Positions 53,043-60,769 of a DNA stretch of 64,000 nucleotides are shown one piece after another; within the stretch, counting starts at the first letter, position 1; each line of letters starts with the position of its first letter. The stretch is from assembly GCA_003576695.1 (NCBI GenBank), contig QOZQ01000015.1:1-64000 (forward strand), written 5' to 3'. A program made the position numbers and the translations under genes. This DNA is from Taklimakanibacter lacteus (GTDB lineage: Bacteria > Pseudomonadota > Alphaproteobacteria > Rhizobiales > Aestuariivirgaceae). Below the pieces are notes generated by a model. The model was not told the DNA's origin, searched no databases, and saw nothing but the letters and a program-made list of their open reading frames with translations.

Positions 53043-54613
53043 ACCGCGATGCCTCCGCTTTCATAGAGGAGATCGATCGAGATCAGCTCCGCTTCGGGCG
53101 GGCTTGCATGCGAATGGGTGATCTGGACGGCGGGCGCCACCGCGAAGCCGTTGCCGGCGACCGACACCCAGCGCGTGACGGTGTTGAGCGAGGTGCCTGA
53201 GTCCCACATCGCCGCATCCCACAGGCCGACATCCCAGACATCGAGATCGGGATGGATGGCGGCATTCGGATAGGTGCCGAGATGGGGCAGATAGTCGAAG
53301 GAGAAGGAGATCTTCGGCAGGAATGGCTTCCGGTACAGCCAGGTCGAGCGCGCCATCTTCACCGTCTTGGCCGAGGATGGCATGCCCAGGTGATCGAAAA
53401 GGCCGACGAAGGTCGACGCATAGGTGTTGCCGTCATCGGTGCCGCCCGCTTCGGCGATGAAGATGCCGCCGGCCGGCGTGGCGAAGAGGACGATATTGCC
53501 CATCTCGGCCAGGGCCACGATGTCCCAGCCGGTATATTTTGCCCAGGCGCCGGTCAGGAGATTGACGACATAGCAATAGGTCTCGGACGCGCCCACGGTC
53601 GGCACGCCGATGATCGCCATATTGCGCGCCACCCACTTGACGCAACACCAGTATTTCGAGGATTCGCGCGCCACCGCCTGGCGCTTCCACTCATCCTCGA
53701 TGCTGCGCGTGATGGCGGCCAGCGTCAGCGCCGCCGGGTCTTTGTCCATGGCGGCCGAGAGCGGGACCAAACCATCCGTGGTGGCGACGATCAGATCGCC
53801 GCCGGCGCGGAAATGAGCATTCTGGCCCAGCGGCCGGCCGATATCATAACGCCCGATGGCCGACCAGTTGTCGGGATCGGCGGGATCGCTGCCTGAAAAA
53901 GCCGCCACCTCGCCTGTTGTGCTGATGAACACGCAGACATCATCAAGTCCATCGCCCGCATCGATCGACCAGGTTTCGCCGAAAAAGAGCGAGCCGCCTC
54001 TCTTGAACACGCCCGAGAGCGATATCTGCGCCGCCGCCCCGCCAATCGCATCGACGGCCAGGCACCAGGCATTCATCGTGTCCTTTTCCACGAAGAACAG
54101 GCGGTTCTTGAACACCCAGACATGCGACAGCGACGAGGAAGAGACGCCGGTGATGGAAGGCGTCGTCGTCCAGGATGACCCGTCATAGAGCAGCCGATCG
54201 TCGCTGCCATTGACGGCGACCAGGAAATCACCGGCGCTGTTGGCGAACATGGCGCAGGAATAGAAGCCGCTGCTCCGCCCGGTCACATCCGCGGCCGGCT
54301 GGACCATGGGATCCGCCGGAGCCGTCACATTGTAGATCGCCGACGCATCGCTGGCGAAGACACGCTCCAGCGTGCCGCTGCGCCAGACCATCAGGCTCTC
54401 GACAGGATTGTCTATCGTGGCATGCCGCAGCGAGCCGCCTCTCGGCCTGATCCCCCGCGTCGTCGGAAAGAAGTTCTCGAGGATGCTGGCGCCGCCCGGG
54501 TTGTCGAGTGCAGGGCTTTCCGATTGTATCCAGCCCTTGATGGGCGCCAGGAATGTGCGGGGTACCGCCCGCGATTGTCCGGCCCCCGCGGCTCGGCGGC
54601 GAAATCTCGTCAT
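53039..54613 (-). CDS. large phage tail/hub protein (P22 gp10-like position)
   Basis: 524 residues. Beta-rich, with PIKGWIQSESPALDNPGGASILENFFPTTRGIRPRGG near the N-terminus, repeated Trp/Gly/Phe blade-like strands (SHVWVFKNRLFFVEKDTMNAWCL; FGETWSIDAGDGLDDVCVFI), and a C-terminal VSVAGNGFAVAPAVQITHSH. A protein of this type and size commonly follows the tail accessory factor in P22-like podophages. ATG at 54613 directly follows a palindromic repeat; a TTG at 54667 would translate the repeat as a 18-residue leader. Confidence 0.72.
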   Translation of the reverse strand: MTRFRRRAAGAGQSRAVPRTFLAPIKGWIQSESPALDNPGGASILENFFPTTRGIRPRGGSLRHATIDNPVESLMVWRSGTLERVFASDASAIYNVTAPADPMVQPAADVTGRSSGFYSCAMFANSAGDFLVAVNGSDDRLLYDGSSWTTTPSITGVSSSSLSHVWVFKNRLFFVEKDTMNAWCLAVDAIGGAAAQISLSGVFKRGGSLFFGETWSIDAGDGLDDVCVFISTTGEVAAFSGSDPADPDNWSAIGRYDIGRPLGQNAHFRAGGDLIVATTDGLVPLSAAMDKDPAALTLAAITRSIEDEWKRQAVARESSKYWCCVKWVARNMAIIGVPTVGASETYCYVVNLLTGAWAKYTGWDIVALAEMGNIVLFATPAGGIFIAEAGGTDDGNTYASTFVGLFDHLGMPSSAKTVKMARSTWLYRKPFLPKISFSFDYLPHLGTYPNAAIHPDLDVWDVGLWDAAMWDSGTSLNTVTRWVSVAGNGFAVAPAVQITHSHASPPEAELISIDLLYESGGIAV

Positions 54614-54617
54614 GAAA

Positions 54618-54662
54618 GCATCGGACCGAAAAGTGCGCAGCGGTTTTCGGATAATCCGATGC
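54618..54662. repeat. nested palindrome directly before the tail/hub gene
   Basis: 45 bases: outer arms GCATCGG/CCGATGC and inner CCGAAAA/TTTTCGG. Its twin at 61804-61848 has the same length and arms and differs at few positions. It begins five bases from the start codon of the tail/hub gene, where a ribosome site should be, and none is visible. Confidence 0.85.
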
Positions 54663-54717
54663 GCCAAAACAAAGCCCTGAGGCTAAGATGTATTTTCATT
54701 TCGTATCTCTCCAAACC

Positions 54718-55413
54718 TCAGGACACCACCGAAACGGGATATGCGACCTGAGCGCCGCGCAGCCGGCGGGTGCGCCCGACATGCAGAATGCGGGCACCCT
54801 TGTCCGCGGCGATGCGCTTCTCCTTCTCGTCCTCGTAATTGTCCTGGTCCTGCGCATAAGGCAGCCCCTTCTGCGCCCGCCATTTCCAGATCATGCACAA
54901 TTCGAGCAGGGTTTCCGGCAGGCGGAAGGTATCATCATCGGCGGCGAACTCCGCCTTGCTGCTGCCGTCATTGTCCAGCGCCCAGCGCGACGACATGTAG
55001 TAATAGCTGATCGCCTCGCCATTTGCGGGCGCGGGCTTCAATGTGATCTCGTTGCCGAGCAACGTCCAGGCGCCGGTCACCGTCTCGAACTGGCGGATAT
55101 CCAGCTCGAGCCAGTGATCGGTGGAAATGATGTGGGTCAGATGAGTCTGCAGCCGGTCGGACCAGAGCTCGCCTTCTTTCAGCATGCGGTCATAGTCTGC
55201 CGGCAGCGCGAAACTCCGGGTCATGCCATCCCCGGCAATGAGCCCCGGCACTTTCAGCGCCTGCCATTCATAGTCCTGCGCGATATAGCGCGCGCAGGAA
55301 TTGGCGAGAACCTGCAATTCGAAATGCTCGCGCTCGGTCGAGCTGAAGACGACGGTGGGTTTGTTCAGCGCGATGACGGCAGAGACATTCTGAATGGCCG
55401 TCAACACGCTCAT
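54718..55413 (-). CDS. phage tail accessory / head-completion protein (P22 gp4-like)
   Basis: 231 residues, mostly helical: MSVLTAIQNVSAVIALNKPTVVFSSTEREH at the N-terminus, LANSCARYIAQDYEWQALKV, ISTDHWLELDIRQFETVTGAW, then LPETLLELCMIWKWRAQKGLPYAQDQDNYEDEKEKR. The YAQDQDNYEDEKEKRIA pattern is common in podophage connector accessory proteins. ATG 55413 was selected over 55437. Position before the large tail protein fits. Confidence 0.78.
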   Translation of the reverse strand: MSVLTAIQNVSAVIALNKPTVVFSSTEREHFELQVLANSCARYIAQDYEWQALKVPGLIAGDGMTRSFALPADYDRMLKEGELWSDRLQTHLTHIISTDHWLELDIRQFETVTGAWTLLGNEITLKPAPANGEAISYYYMSSRWALDNDGSSKAEFAADDDTFRLPETLLELCMIWKWRAQKGLPYAQDQDNYEDEKEKRIAADKGARILHVGRTRRLRGAQVAYPVSVVS

Positions 55414-55430
55414 GCGATATCTCCATTCTT

Positions 55431-55480
55431 CCCTCACCCTGAGGTGCGAGCGCAGCGAGCCTCGAAGGGCCTGCGTCCAG
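55431..55480. repeat. REP-like repeat upstream of the tail accessory gene
   Basis: Contains CACCCTGAGGTGCGAGCGCAG with a CGAGCCTCGAAGG flank, a motif type widely scattered in rhizobial and related genomes (recognised from memory). The rest of the gap to 55740 (about 300 bases) is noncoding as far as I can see, with an AT-rich stretch at 55620-55690 and no clear promoter. Confidence 0.55.
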
Positions 55481-55740
55481 TTAGCTTATGTCAATGGGTG
55501 TTATTGGGCCCGGTCGCTGCCTGCCTTGCAGCAGGTCATGAGAAACGGGCCGGACATTAAACCGGGGGGTCAGGGGTCCGGCCCGGCTCAGCCGAACATC
55601 ACGTCCCGCCAAGCAGGATCAATTTTACTTAGAGGAAATAATAAGCAATTGGACCAAAGCCCCAATGCACGGGATGGAACTTTTTCGCTTCTGCCTGATT
55701 ATCCCAACTCGTCATGGCCGCCCTTGAGGCGGCCATCCAG

Positions 55741-56433
55741 TCAGGCCGCCTGTTCCTGCTCGACAGGCTTCTCCGGCTCTTCGACCTTTGCAGCAGCGTC
55801 TCCACCTTCCGCCCCCTGATTCAGATGGGTCTGCCGCTTCTCGAATTCGCGCCGCTTCTGGTCTTCCTTCTCCTGCCAGTCCGGCTCGGCGGCTTTCTTC
55901 TCCCCGGCCTTCGCCTCCAGCGCCTCGATCCGCTGCCGCAACGCTGAATTCTCCGCCGCAAGCTTGGTTTCAACCGCCGAGTCCTTCGCCTTGTCGATAT
56001 AAGCCTTCGCCTGGTCCTTCAGTTCGCGCCCGAACAGACCCAGCCTTTCAAGATTGGCGCCTTCGAGCCCGCTCAGAGCCTCCGCCGTGTGGACATGCAG
56101 CGCCCTCAGCTCGGCGCGCCGGGCGGACGAAATGAAGGGCAGCTCGTCGATCGGCGTGCCCTCCCCTTTGGCGGCCTCGCCCGTCTTGAACGCCTCATAG
56201 TGACGATGATAGGCTTGGGCATAGGTCACCCACTGGCCGGAAGCGTGGTCGCGCGCGAATTTCTCATGCGCCGGCGCCACCAGGATCTTCTTCGGATCTC
56301 CGACGAACTTGATCTCGACCATTTCGCGGTCCTCGAAGATCGGGCGCCCCTCGGCGCGCGACTTCGCCGGGTTCTCGATGGGGTTGAGGAAGAAAGTGAC
56401 GTGTAAGTGGCGGGTTGCGGAAAACGCGGCCAT
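55741..56433 (-). CDS. phage coiled-coil protein of unknown function
   Basis: 230 residues. N-terminal part with FVGDPKKILVAPAHEKFARDHASGQWVTYAQAYHRHYEAF and DELPFISSARRAELRALHVHTAEALSGL, then a long coiled coil (DKAKDSAVETKLAAENSALRQRIEALEAKAGEK region, about 145-185) and an acidic Gln/Glu tail. No domain recognised, but the type occurs near virion genes in rhizobial prophages. First gene of the left half of the late cluster; upstream is a 650-base noncoding region. Confidence 0.62.
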   Translation of the reverse strand: MAAFSATRHLHVTFFLNPIENPAKSRAEGRPIFEDREMVEIKFVGDPKKILVAPAHEKFARDHASGQWVTYAQAYHRHYEAFKTGEAAKGEGTPIDELPFISSARRAELRALHVHTAEALSGLEGANLERLGLFGRELKDQAKAYIDKAKDSAVETKLAAENSALRQRIEALEAKAGEKKAAEPDWQEKEDQKRREFEKRQTHLNQGAEGGDAAAKVEEPEKPVEQEQAA

Positions 56434-56617
56434 GATTGAAAACTCCGTAAATGGGGAGGGTCGGAACGCAGGCGTCTCTGCACTGGCCGAGCAGCCGGAG
56501 CGGGACGATCACAAGTGATTTGGCGAGGGGACATTGTCTGTTAACGGATTGTTAATATCTTGATCGCAGACACACCACCTATTGTGTATCGCTATTTTCC
56601 ACACACAAGAGCAACAT

Positions 56618-56770
56618 GAGTCAACGTGACTCACCGCGTTTCAAATTGGAACAATCATTGAATTAGCGGCAGGGCTAAAAATCCTATCTATTTGTACTAT
56701 AATCCTTGCCGCCTAGGCCGCCTTAGGATAGCCCAGGGCAGCCGAGTTAACAATTAGGATAAACATCCTA
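56618..56770. promoter_or_regulatory. operator-rich noncoding region of the prophage
   Basis: In 56434-57086 no gene is supported and GC falls below the surroundings. GAGTCA-ACG-TGACTC (56618-56632) is a perfect palindrome. TAGGAT or its complement occurs four times in 90 bases (56681, 56724, 56755, 56765), the last two as TAGGAT-AAAC-ATCCTA. TATAAT is at 56698. TTGTGT (56582) and ACACAA (56603) are inverted copies. Together this looks like a regulatory switch or phage promoter region between divergent gene blocks. Confidence 0.5.
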
Positions 56771-56906
56771 TTATACCCATGCGGCATGCTTGGCCATTAG
56801 AATTCGATACAGGCGCAGCATCGGTTAAAAGGCCTCATTTCGCCACATTTGCTGAGATCTGCAGGGTTGACCTCAGGCTCAGAAAGGTCCTTAATGGAAC
56901 CTGGCC

Positions 56907-56960
56907 CGGGAAATTGAAAGGTCCCCGAGACTGCAATCTCGAGGACCCTGAAAGTTCCCG
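56907..56960. ncRNA. candidate structured RNA or long hairpin
   Basis: Nested pairing: outer CGGGAA (56907-56912) with TTCCCG (56955-56960), and an inner stem of ten pairs with one mismatch, GGTCC-C-CGAGA (56920-56930) with TCTCG-A-GGACC (56937-56947), around CTGCAA. No T-run follows on either strand at once, so it is not a plain terminator. Strand and expression are unknown. Confidence 0.4.
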
Positions 56961-57086
56961 ACCGCCACCAGATTAACGGCTGGGGGCTGGTACGGTGTAT
57001 GTGGCTCTATACTTGAACCTGCTCAGAAGAGCATGGGGCCTCATATTGGTCAACCCCCGGTCTTTCAAAAGTGAAAGGCCATTCCC

Positions 57087-57233
57087 ATGGCAAAAAGTAG
57101 CAAGACCTTCGAAATCGGACGTGACTCCAAGACCGGAGAGTTCATTCCGGTCAAGGAAGCCGAACGCCGCCCGAACACGACCACTGTCGAGCGTGTCCCC
57201 AAGCCCGGCCACGGTGACACAAAGAAGGACTGA
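57087..57233 (+). CDS. 48-residue conserved small protein
   Basis: Reads MAKSSKTFEIGRDSKTGEFI then PVKEAERRPNTTTVERVPKP and GHGDTKKD. Proteins with this MAKS..-EIGRD..TG-F...A..RPNTT.VERV.KPG pattern recur, often in several copies, in rhizobial genomes and prophages (from memory). It is followed by a strong terminator, so it forms its own short transcript. Function unknown. Confidence 0.7.
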   Translation: MAKSSKTFEIGRDSKTGEFIPVKEAERRPNTTTVERVPKPGHGDTKKD

Positions 57234-57247
57234 CGCCTGAAGAAGCT

Positions 57248-57284
57248 GGCCGCCGGGCGAGAGGCTCGGCGGCCACTTTTTCTC
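57248..57284 (+). terminator. rho-independent terminator after the 48-residue gene
   Basis: Stem GGCCGCCG/CGGCGGCC (57248-57255 with 57267-57274), further paired inside, followed by ACTTTTTCT. It ends the small gene at 57087-57233. Confidence 0.9.
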
Positions 57285-57316
57285 TTCCATGTCCCCAACC
57301 AATAGGCACATCAAAT

Positions 57317-57517
57317 ATGAAGAATATCCATGCCCCGAGCTATTCCCTGAAATTCGAAGACGCCGTCCAGGTCTGGCTGCGTTATTGGAACGGCGAGCTG
57401 CAGAACAGGATCGCCGCCTCTTATGACGTCAACCAGGGACGGATCAACGAAGTGCTGAAAGAGAAGACGCACATAGGCAGCAAGCAGCAGGCCCTGCGCC
57501 TGAGGAAGGCTGCCTGA
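57317..57517 (+). CDS. small helix-turn-helix-like phage protein
   Basis: 66 residues. WNGELQNRIAASYDVNQGRINEVLKEK has the spacing of a helix-turn-helix (helix, turn at ASYDVN, recognition helix QGRINEVLK). The basic tail QQALRLRKAA fits DNA binding. It may be the phage regulator acting on the operator-rich region upstream. The stop overlaps a 22-codon open frame. Confidence 0.6.
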   Translation: MKNIHAPSYSLKFEDAVQVWLRYWNGELQNRIAASYDVNQGRINEVLKEKTHIGSKQQALRLRKAA

Positions 57518-57585
57518 TGGCGCTCTATCTCATCAGCGACGATCCGCACAAGTCCGCAAGTATCAGCCGCCGCAAGACCAGCTGA
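57517..57585 (+). CDS. very short open frame coupled to the HTH gene
   Basis: 22 codons starting at the ATG in TGATG of the previous stop (MALYLISDDPHKSASISRRK then TS). Translation coupling is possible, but nothing supports a function, so it may be noncoding. Confidence 0.25.
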   Translation: MALYLISDDPHKSASISRRKTS

Positions 57586-57637
57586 ACAGCCGGGGTGCCG
57601 TCAGGCTCTTGCGAAACGAAAGAGGGAGGTCACAGCA

Positions 57638-57889
57638 ATGGTTGAGGTCAAGCGCATAACTTCCACCGCAGAGATCACTCAAGGTGAGAAGTATGTTCTG
57701 GTGCAATATGGCGACAAGAAACTAGACTCCCGCCATTCTCGCGGCCACACGCTCACTATCGAATCGCGCCATAAGCCAGACGCCTTGAAGCAAGTAGAGT
57801 TTCATACTGCGATAGACGGCGCAAAACGACTGGCCAAAGACGAGGGGATCAAAACGGTCTACGTTCTGGATCACCCTGATTCGGATTAG
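57638..57889 (+). CDS. hypothetical small protein
   Basis: 83 residues preceded by a strong GAGGGAGGT ribosome site. Alternating strands (KYVLVQYGDKKLDSRHSRGHTLTIESRHK) then a helix and KTVYVLDHPDSD. No membrane segment. More AT-rich codons than the host genes. Unknown function; prophage cargo. Confidence 0.58.
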   Translation: MVEVKRITSTAEITQGEKYVLVQYGDKKLDSRHSRGHTLTIESRHKPDALKQVEFHTAIDGAKRLAKDEGIKTVYVLDHPDSD

Positions 57890-57982
57890 TGTGTCAAATC
57901 CGCTATAAGTTTGATCTAGGTGAGTCGGGCCGTTGGAAGCAGCCCGACTCTGCCAATCATCCTATTGGACAGGAGATCAGCA

Positions 57983-58267
57983 ATGGACGCCGACGAGGAA
58001 ATGGCAAAGGCTGTGGGCAATGCGATTGCCATGCACCAAAGCGCCACCGCCTCAATGTTCACGGCCTTATTCAGCCTCTTGATACAGAAGAACGTGGTCG
58101 CGTCAACCGACATAGAAGAGTTTGTTCTGAATGGTCTGGACAGTGTTGCCGAACAGATGACGCAAGAATATCCCGAAAGTAGTCGAGGCGAAACTCTTAC
58201 TCTTCTTGCGACGCAGGTTCGTAGTCAGCTTTTCGGGCTGCAAGATTCATCAGACGATTCCAATTGA
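57983..58267 (+). CDS. hypothetical small helical protein
   Basis: 94 residues, helical throughout: AMHQSATASMFTALFSLLIQ, STDIEEFVLNGLDSVAEQMT, GETLTLLATQVRSQLFGL. ATG 57983 follows AGGAG by six bases. No family recognised. Acidic (DADEEM start; SDDSN end). Confidence 0.58.
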   Translation: MDADEEMAKAVGNAIAMHQSATASMFTALFSLLIQKNVVASTDIEEFVLNGLDSVAEQMTQEYPESSRGETLTLLATQVRSQLFGLQDSSDDSN

Positions 58268-58276
58268 ATGTACGGC

Positions 58277-58414
58277 CTATTTGAGAGGCTTGGGTTTCTT
58301 CTTCGCCTTGCGCGGCGGCGCGATCTTGTGAACCGGTTTTTCGAAGCGAGTCAACGCGTCGGGCTCGACTTCATTCGCATCAACGGTCTTTTTCTTAGCA
58401 GGTGTCTTTGCCAT
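58277..58414 (-). CDS. 45-residue Lys/Pro-rich small protein
   Basis: Reads MAKTPAKKKTVDANEVEPDA, then LTRFEKPVHKIAPPRKAKKK and PKPLK. Short proteins of the MAKKPAKKK.-VDANEVEPDALTRFE type occur in several Hyphomicrobiales genomes (from memory), which supports it over the plus-strand frame at 58268-58462. Its start codon shares two bases with an ATG of the divergent HEPN-like gene. Confidence 0.6.
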   Translation of the reverse strand: MAKTPAKKKTVDANEVEPDALTRFEKPVHKIAPPRKAKKKPKPLK

Positions 58415-58433
58415 GGCAACCAGTGGAAAAAGG

Positions 58434-59090
58434 ATGCGCTATCAACGCCGCATCCACCCTAGCAGTCACTACTCAATCACAGTTTACGCGAGTCTGACAG
58501 CGGAAGCTTTGTGGGGTTGGAACCGCCTGCATTCTTCGCTGTTTGAAATGTTCGTCTCGCTCCTAGGTGATGGACCGAGAAGCCGTAAGAAGGCCTATGC
58601 CATTTGGCACATGTTCCAAAGCGACAAAAGCCAGCGCGAGATGCTATCGGCAGTCGCGGAAGCGGCCCTTGAGAAGTCTTCTCGAACTTTGGAACGCGTT
58701 AAGTGGTTGATCAGCGTCACCAATAGATTTGCCCCATATCGTAACGCCGTCGTCCATGTGCCGGTATACTTCGAACATAGGCCCGGCAAGCCCGCCGGGA
58801 TCATTCTCGATGAGGCGGCTGCCCGCGACGTTGCCAGGATAAGGCTCGACCTTGCGGGGCCGCGAGAGCGCTTTTGGAACAACATGGCAGGCGATCTATT
58901 TTGCCTCGGTCAATTCGCCAACGGCATCAATTCTCAATTGAACGATGGAGTCCAGCCTGACGGGTCATCGCTGCAAAGACCGAAGCTACTAAGTCTTCGC
59001 AGGATGAGCGCAATAGACCGCCTAATGTCTCCTCCTCAGCCTAAACCAAAGCGGAAGCCGCGGCGGCCTTCATCTCAAAAGAAATCTTAA
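58434..59090 (+). CDS. hypothetical protein with HEPN-like RxxxxH motif
   Basis: 218 residues. Helical core (LTAEALWGWNRLHSSLFEMFVSLLGDG; SQREMLSAVAEAALEKS; RVKWLISVTNRFAPYRNAVVHVP) with Arg103-Asn-Ala-Val-Val-His108 in RNAVVH, matching the R-x4-H ribonuclease signature of HEPN domains, and a basic tail. HEPN proteins often act in toxin or anti-phage systems. ATG at 58434 has GGAAAAAGG in front; 58413 is possible. Lower GC than host genes. Family call is from motif only. Confidence 0.58.
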   Translation: MRYQRRIHPSSHYSITVYASLTAEALWGWNRLHSSLFEMFVSLLGDGPRSRKKAYAIWHMFQSDKSQREMLSAVAEAALEKSSRTLERVKWLISVTNRFAPYRNAVVHVPVYFEHRPGKPAGIILDEAAARDVARIRLDLAGPRERFWNNMAGDLFCLGQFANGINSQLNDGVQPDGSSLQRPKLLSLRRMSAIDRLMSPPQPKPKRKPRRPSSQKKS

Positions 59091-59196
59091 TCTATCCAAT
59101 GGGTTGTCGGAGAGCGGATCTTTGCTTTGTCATCGTTATAATCCCCGCATGAGTTGGATTGCGGGTCGCCGTCATTGTTCGACTCTTCCGATTAAA

Positions 59197-59637
59197 TCAG
59201 AACAGAATACTCCAAACGGCAAACAAGAATCTGACACCTGCCGCAAGGCTCAGGAACAGCGCTACCGAGCATAGTACTGCAATGCCTTTAACCTGCACAA
59301 AGTTTCGCTTGGGCGTGTAACTAGGCAGGATTCCATTGGTGTAAAGAGCCACCGCTAGCGCGCTTACCGCCCAAGCCGTTGCATAGACAAGATGATAGCT
59401 TTCAGGTTTGCCGATTTCTTGTTCTTCAATAGCAACAAATGCCGCTATCCCGGCGATGATGATCGAAGAACCTGTTATCACCGAGTTTAACTGTCCAAGT
59501 ATCACAGTCGCACCGAGATTCCGCTCATCCAAAGAGTCCGCGCTAGTATCATGCGTCCAACCTCGCCATGCTTTTACGACAAAAAACAGCCAAGCTATCA
59601 ACGCGATTAAATCGCCAACAGGGCATGACGCGAGCAT
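59197..59637 (-). CDS. four-helix membrane protein (cargo pair, part 2)
   Basis: 146 residues, about four membrane helices: VGDLIALIAWLFFVVKAW, LNSVITGSSIIIAGIAAFVAI, LVYATAWAVSALAVALYTNG, and IAVLCSVALFLSLAAGVRFLFAV. It begins one base after the stop of the secreted partner, so they are one transcript. AT-richer than virion genes. No family recognised. Confidence 0.65.
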   Translation of the reverse strand: MLASCPVGDLIALIAWLFFVVKAWRGWTHDTSADSLDERNLGATVILGQLNSVITGSSIIIAGIAAFVAIEEQEIGKPESYHLVYATAWAVSALAVALYTNGILPSYTPKRNFVQVKGIAVLCSVALFLSLAAGVRFLFAVWSILF

Positions 59638-59638
59638 A

Positions 59639-60184
59639 CTATTTCTGCGACTCTAATTCTTTGAAATTAATAACGTCAGTCAAATACTCATCTTCTGTCT
59701 TCGGAAAGAAATCTAAGAGTTTGGACGCATCTCCAGAGGACTCCTCGAGTAGCTTTGGTATCCCGTAAGTTAGAGGGCCAATCGATTTGTCGAGCGCGGC
59801 TCGGGTCTTGGCATCATAGAACGCGTCGAACGTCGCATACCAATACTTCTCGGCCAACGGCGGCTTGTTTGGGGGGAAAAGGCAGAATGCAGCCAGGGCC
59901 GCATAGTAATCATTGTCACCCGGTACATCGCGACCGTTCTTCTTTGCCACCGCGACTGCGACTTCATTAACAGCGGCTAGTAAGCCCAAATACCGGCTCA
60001 CGTCGTCGGCTTTAACTTCCTTGTTCCAATCTATGTTCAATCGCTCCGCTATGGGAAGCCCTCCCGCAATCTGCTGCAGGCGTTCAGGAACAATAATGGG
60101 GACATTGTCCCCGCCTTCGCCCAATGCCTGAACAGGCGACACAGAAACCAAAACCACGAAAGCGCTGGCAATAATCCTTCGCAT
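59639..60184 (-). CDS. secreted hypothetical protein (cargo pair, part 1)
   Basis: 181 residues. Signal peptide (MRRIIASAFVVLVSVSPVQA, cut near ALG) and a mostly helical mature protein (RYLGLLAAVNEVAVAVAKKN; YWYATFDAFYDAKTRAALDK) with one Cys. Downstream of the virion gene at 60265 in the same direction and immediately followed by the membrane protein gene. Periplasmic by prediction. No family recognised. Confidence 0.63.
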   Translation of the reverse strand: MRRIIASAFVVLVSVSPVQALGEGGDNVPIIVPERLQQIAGGLPIAERLNIDWNKEVKADDVSRYLGLLAAVNEVAVAVAKKNGRDVPGDNDYYAALAAFCLFPPNKPPLAEKYWYATFDAFYDAKTRAALDKSIGPLTYGIPKLLEESSGDASKLLDFFPKTEDEYLTDVINFKELESQK

Positions 60185-60264
60185 GATTATTCCCTTATCC
60201 AGACCAGAAGTCCTATCGTTGCGTCATTCCTACGGTGTTGTCAACGCACGGAAGGCCTTAAACT

Positions 60265-60753
60265 TTAAGCCGCAACCCCATCATCCATAAACGGCCGCCA
60301 AACCTCGCATTCGGCGAGGCCGGCCGATGGCGTGCCATCGGCGGAAGCAAATTTGGCGTTCTTCACCCGGTCACCGGCGACGACAGCATCGTCCACCTGG
60401 CCGGGCGTCGCCGTCGCATAGACATTGCCATTGTCGGCAACAGCCCCGGACTTGGCGACGGCCTTGCCCTGGATCTGGTACCAGCCATACAGGTTCGCCA
60501 CATTCGCCGACATCGCGACCGCCACCGGGCCGATGTCGTTGGCAGCCAGCAGCGATGTCGTAAAGTCGTCGGGGCTATAGAGCACGACCGACCCCGGGAC
60601 CGTCGATGCCGCGCCTCTCAGATAGACGAATTCGCCACTGCCATAGACGGGGTCTTTCGCCCGGACGATCGTGCCCAGGGCGTGGCGCGGCAGCGCCGAT
60701 GTGTCGGCGATCGGCTGGCCGATGAGGGTGTTTTCCTGAATTGTGAAAGCCAT
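60265..60753 (-). CDS. small phage virion protein (head decoration-like)
   Basis: 162 residues, beta-rich and Gly/Ala-rich: ENTLIGQPIADTSALPRHALGTIVRAKDPVYGSGEFVYL, ANDIGPVAVAMSANVANLYGWYQIQGKAVAKSGAV, DDAVVAGDRV. Genes of this size and composition directly downstream of the major capsid gene usually encode capsid-stabilising proteins. 16 bases after the MCP stop. Confidence 0.72.
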   Translation of the reverse strand: MAFTIQENTLIGQPIADTSALPRHALGTIVRAKDPVYGSGEFVYLRGAASTVPGSVVLYSPDDFTTSLLAANDIGPVAVAMSANVANLYGWYQIQGKAVAKSGAVADNGNVYATATPGQVDDAVVAGDRVKNAKFASADGTPSAGLAECEVWRPFMDDGVAA

Positions 60754-60769
60754 CTGTGTGTCTCCTCTC

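Noticed and set aside
58268-58462. 64-residue plus-strand open frame
   Set aside because: It is antisense to the better supported 45-residue gene and overlaps the HEPN-like start; no coding character.
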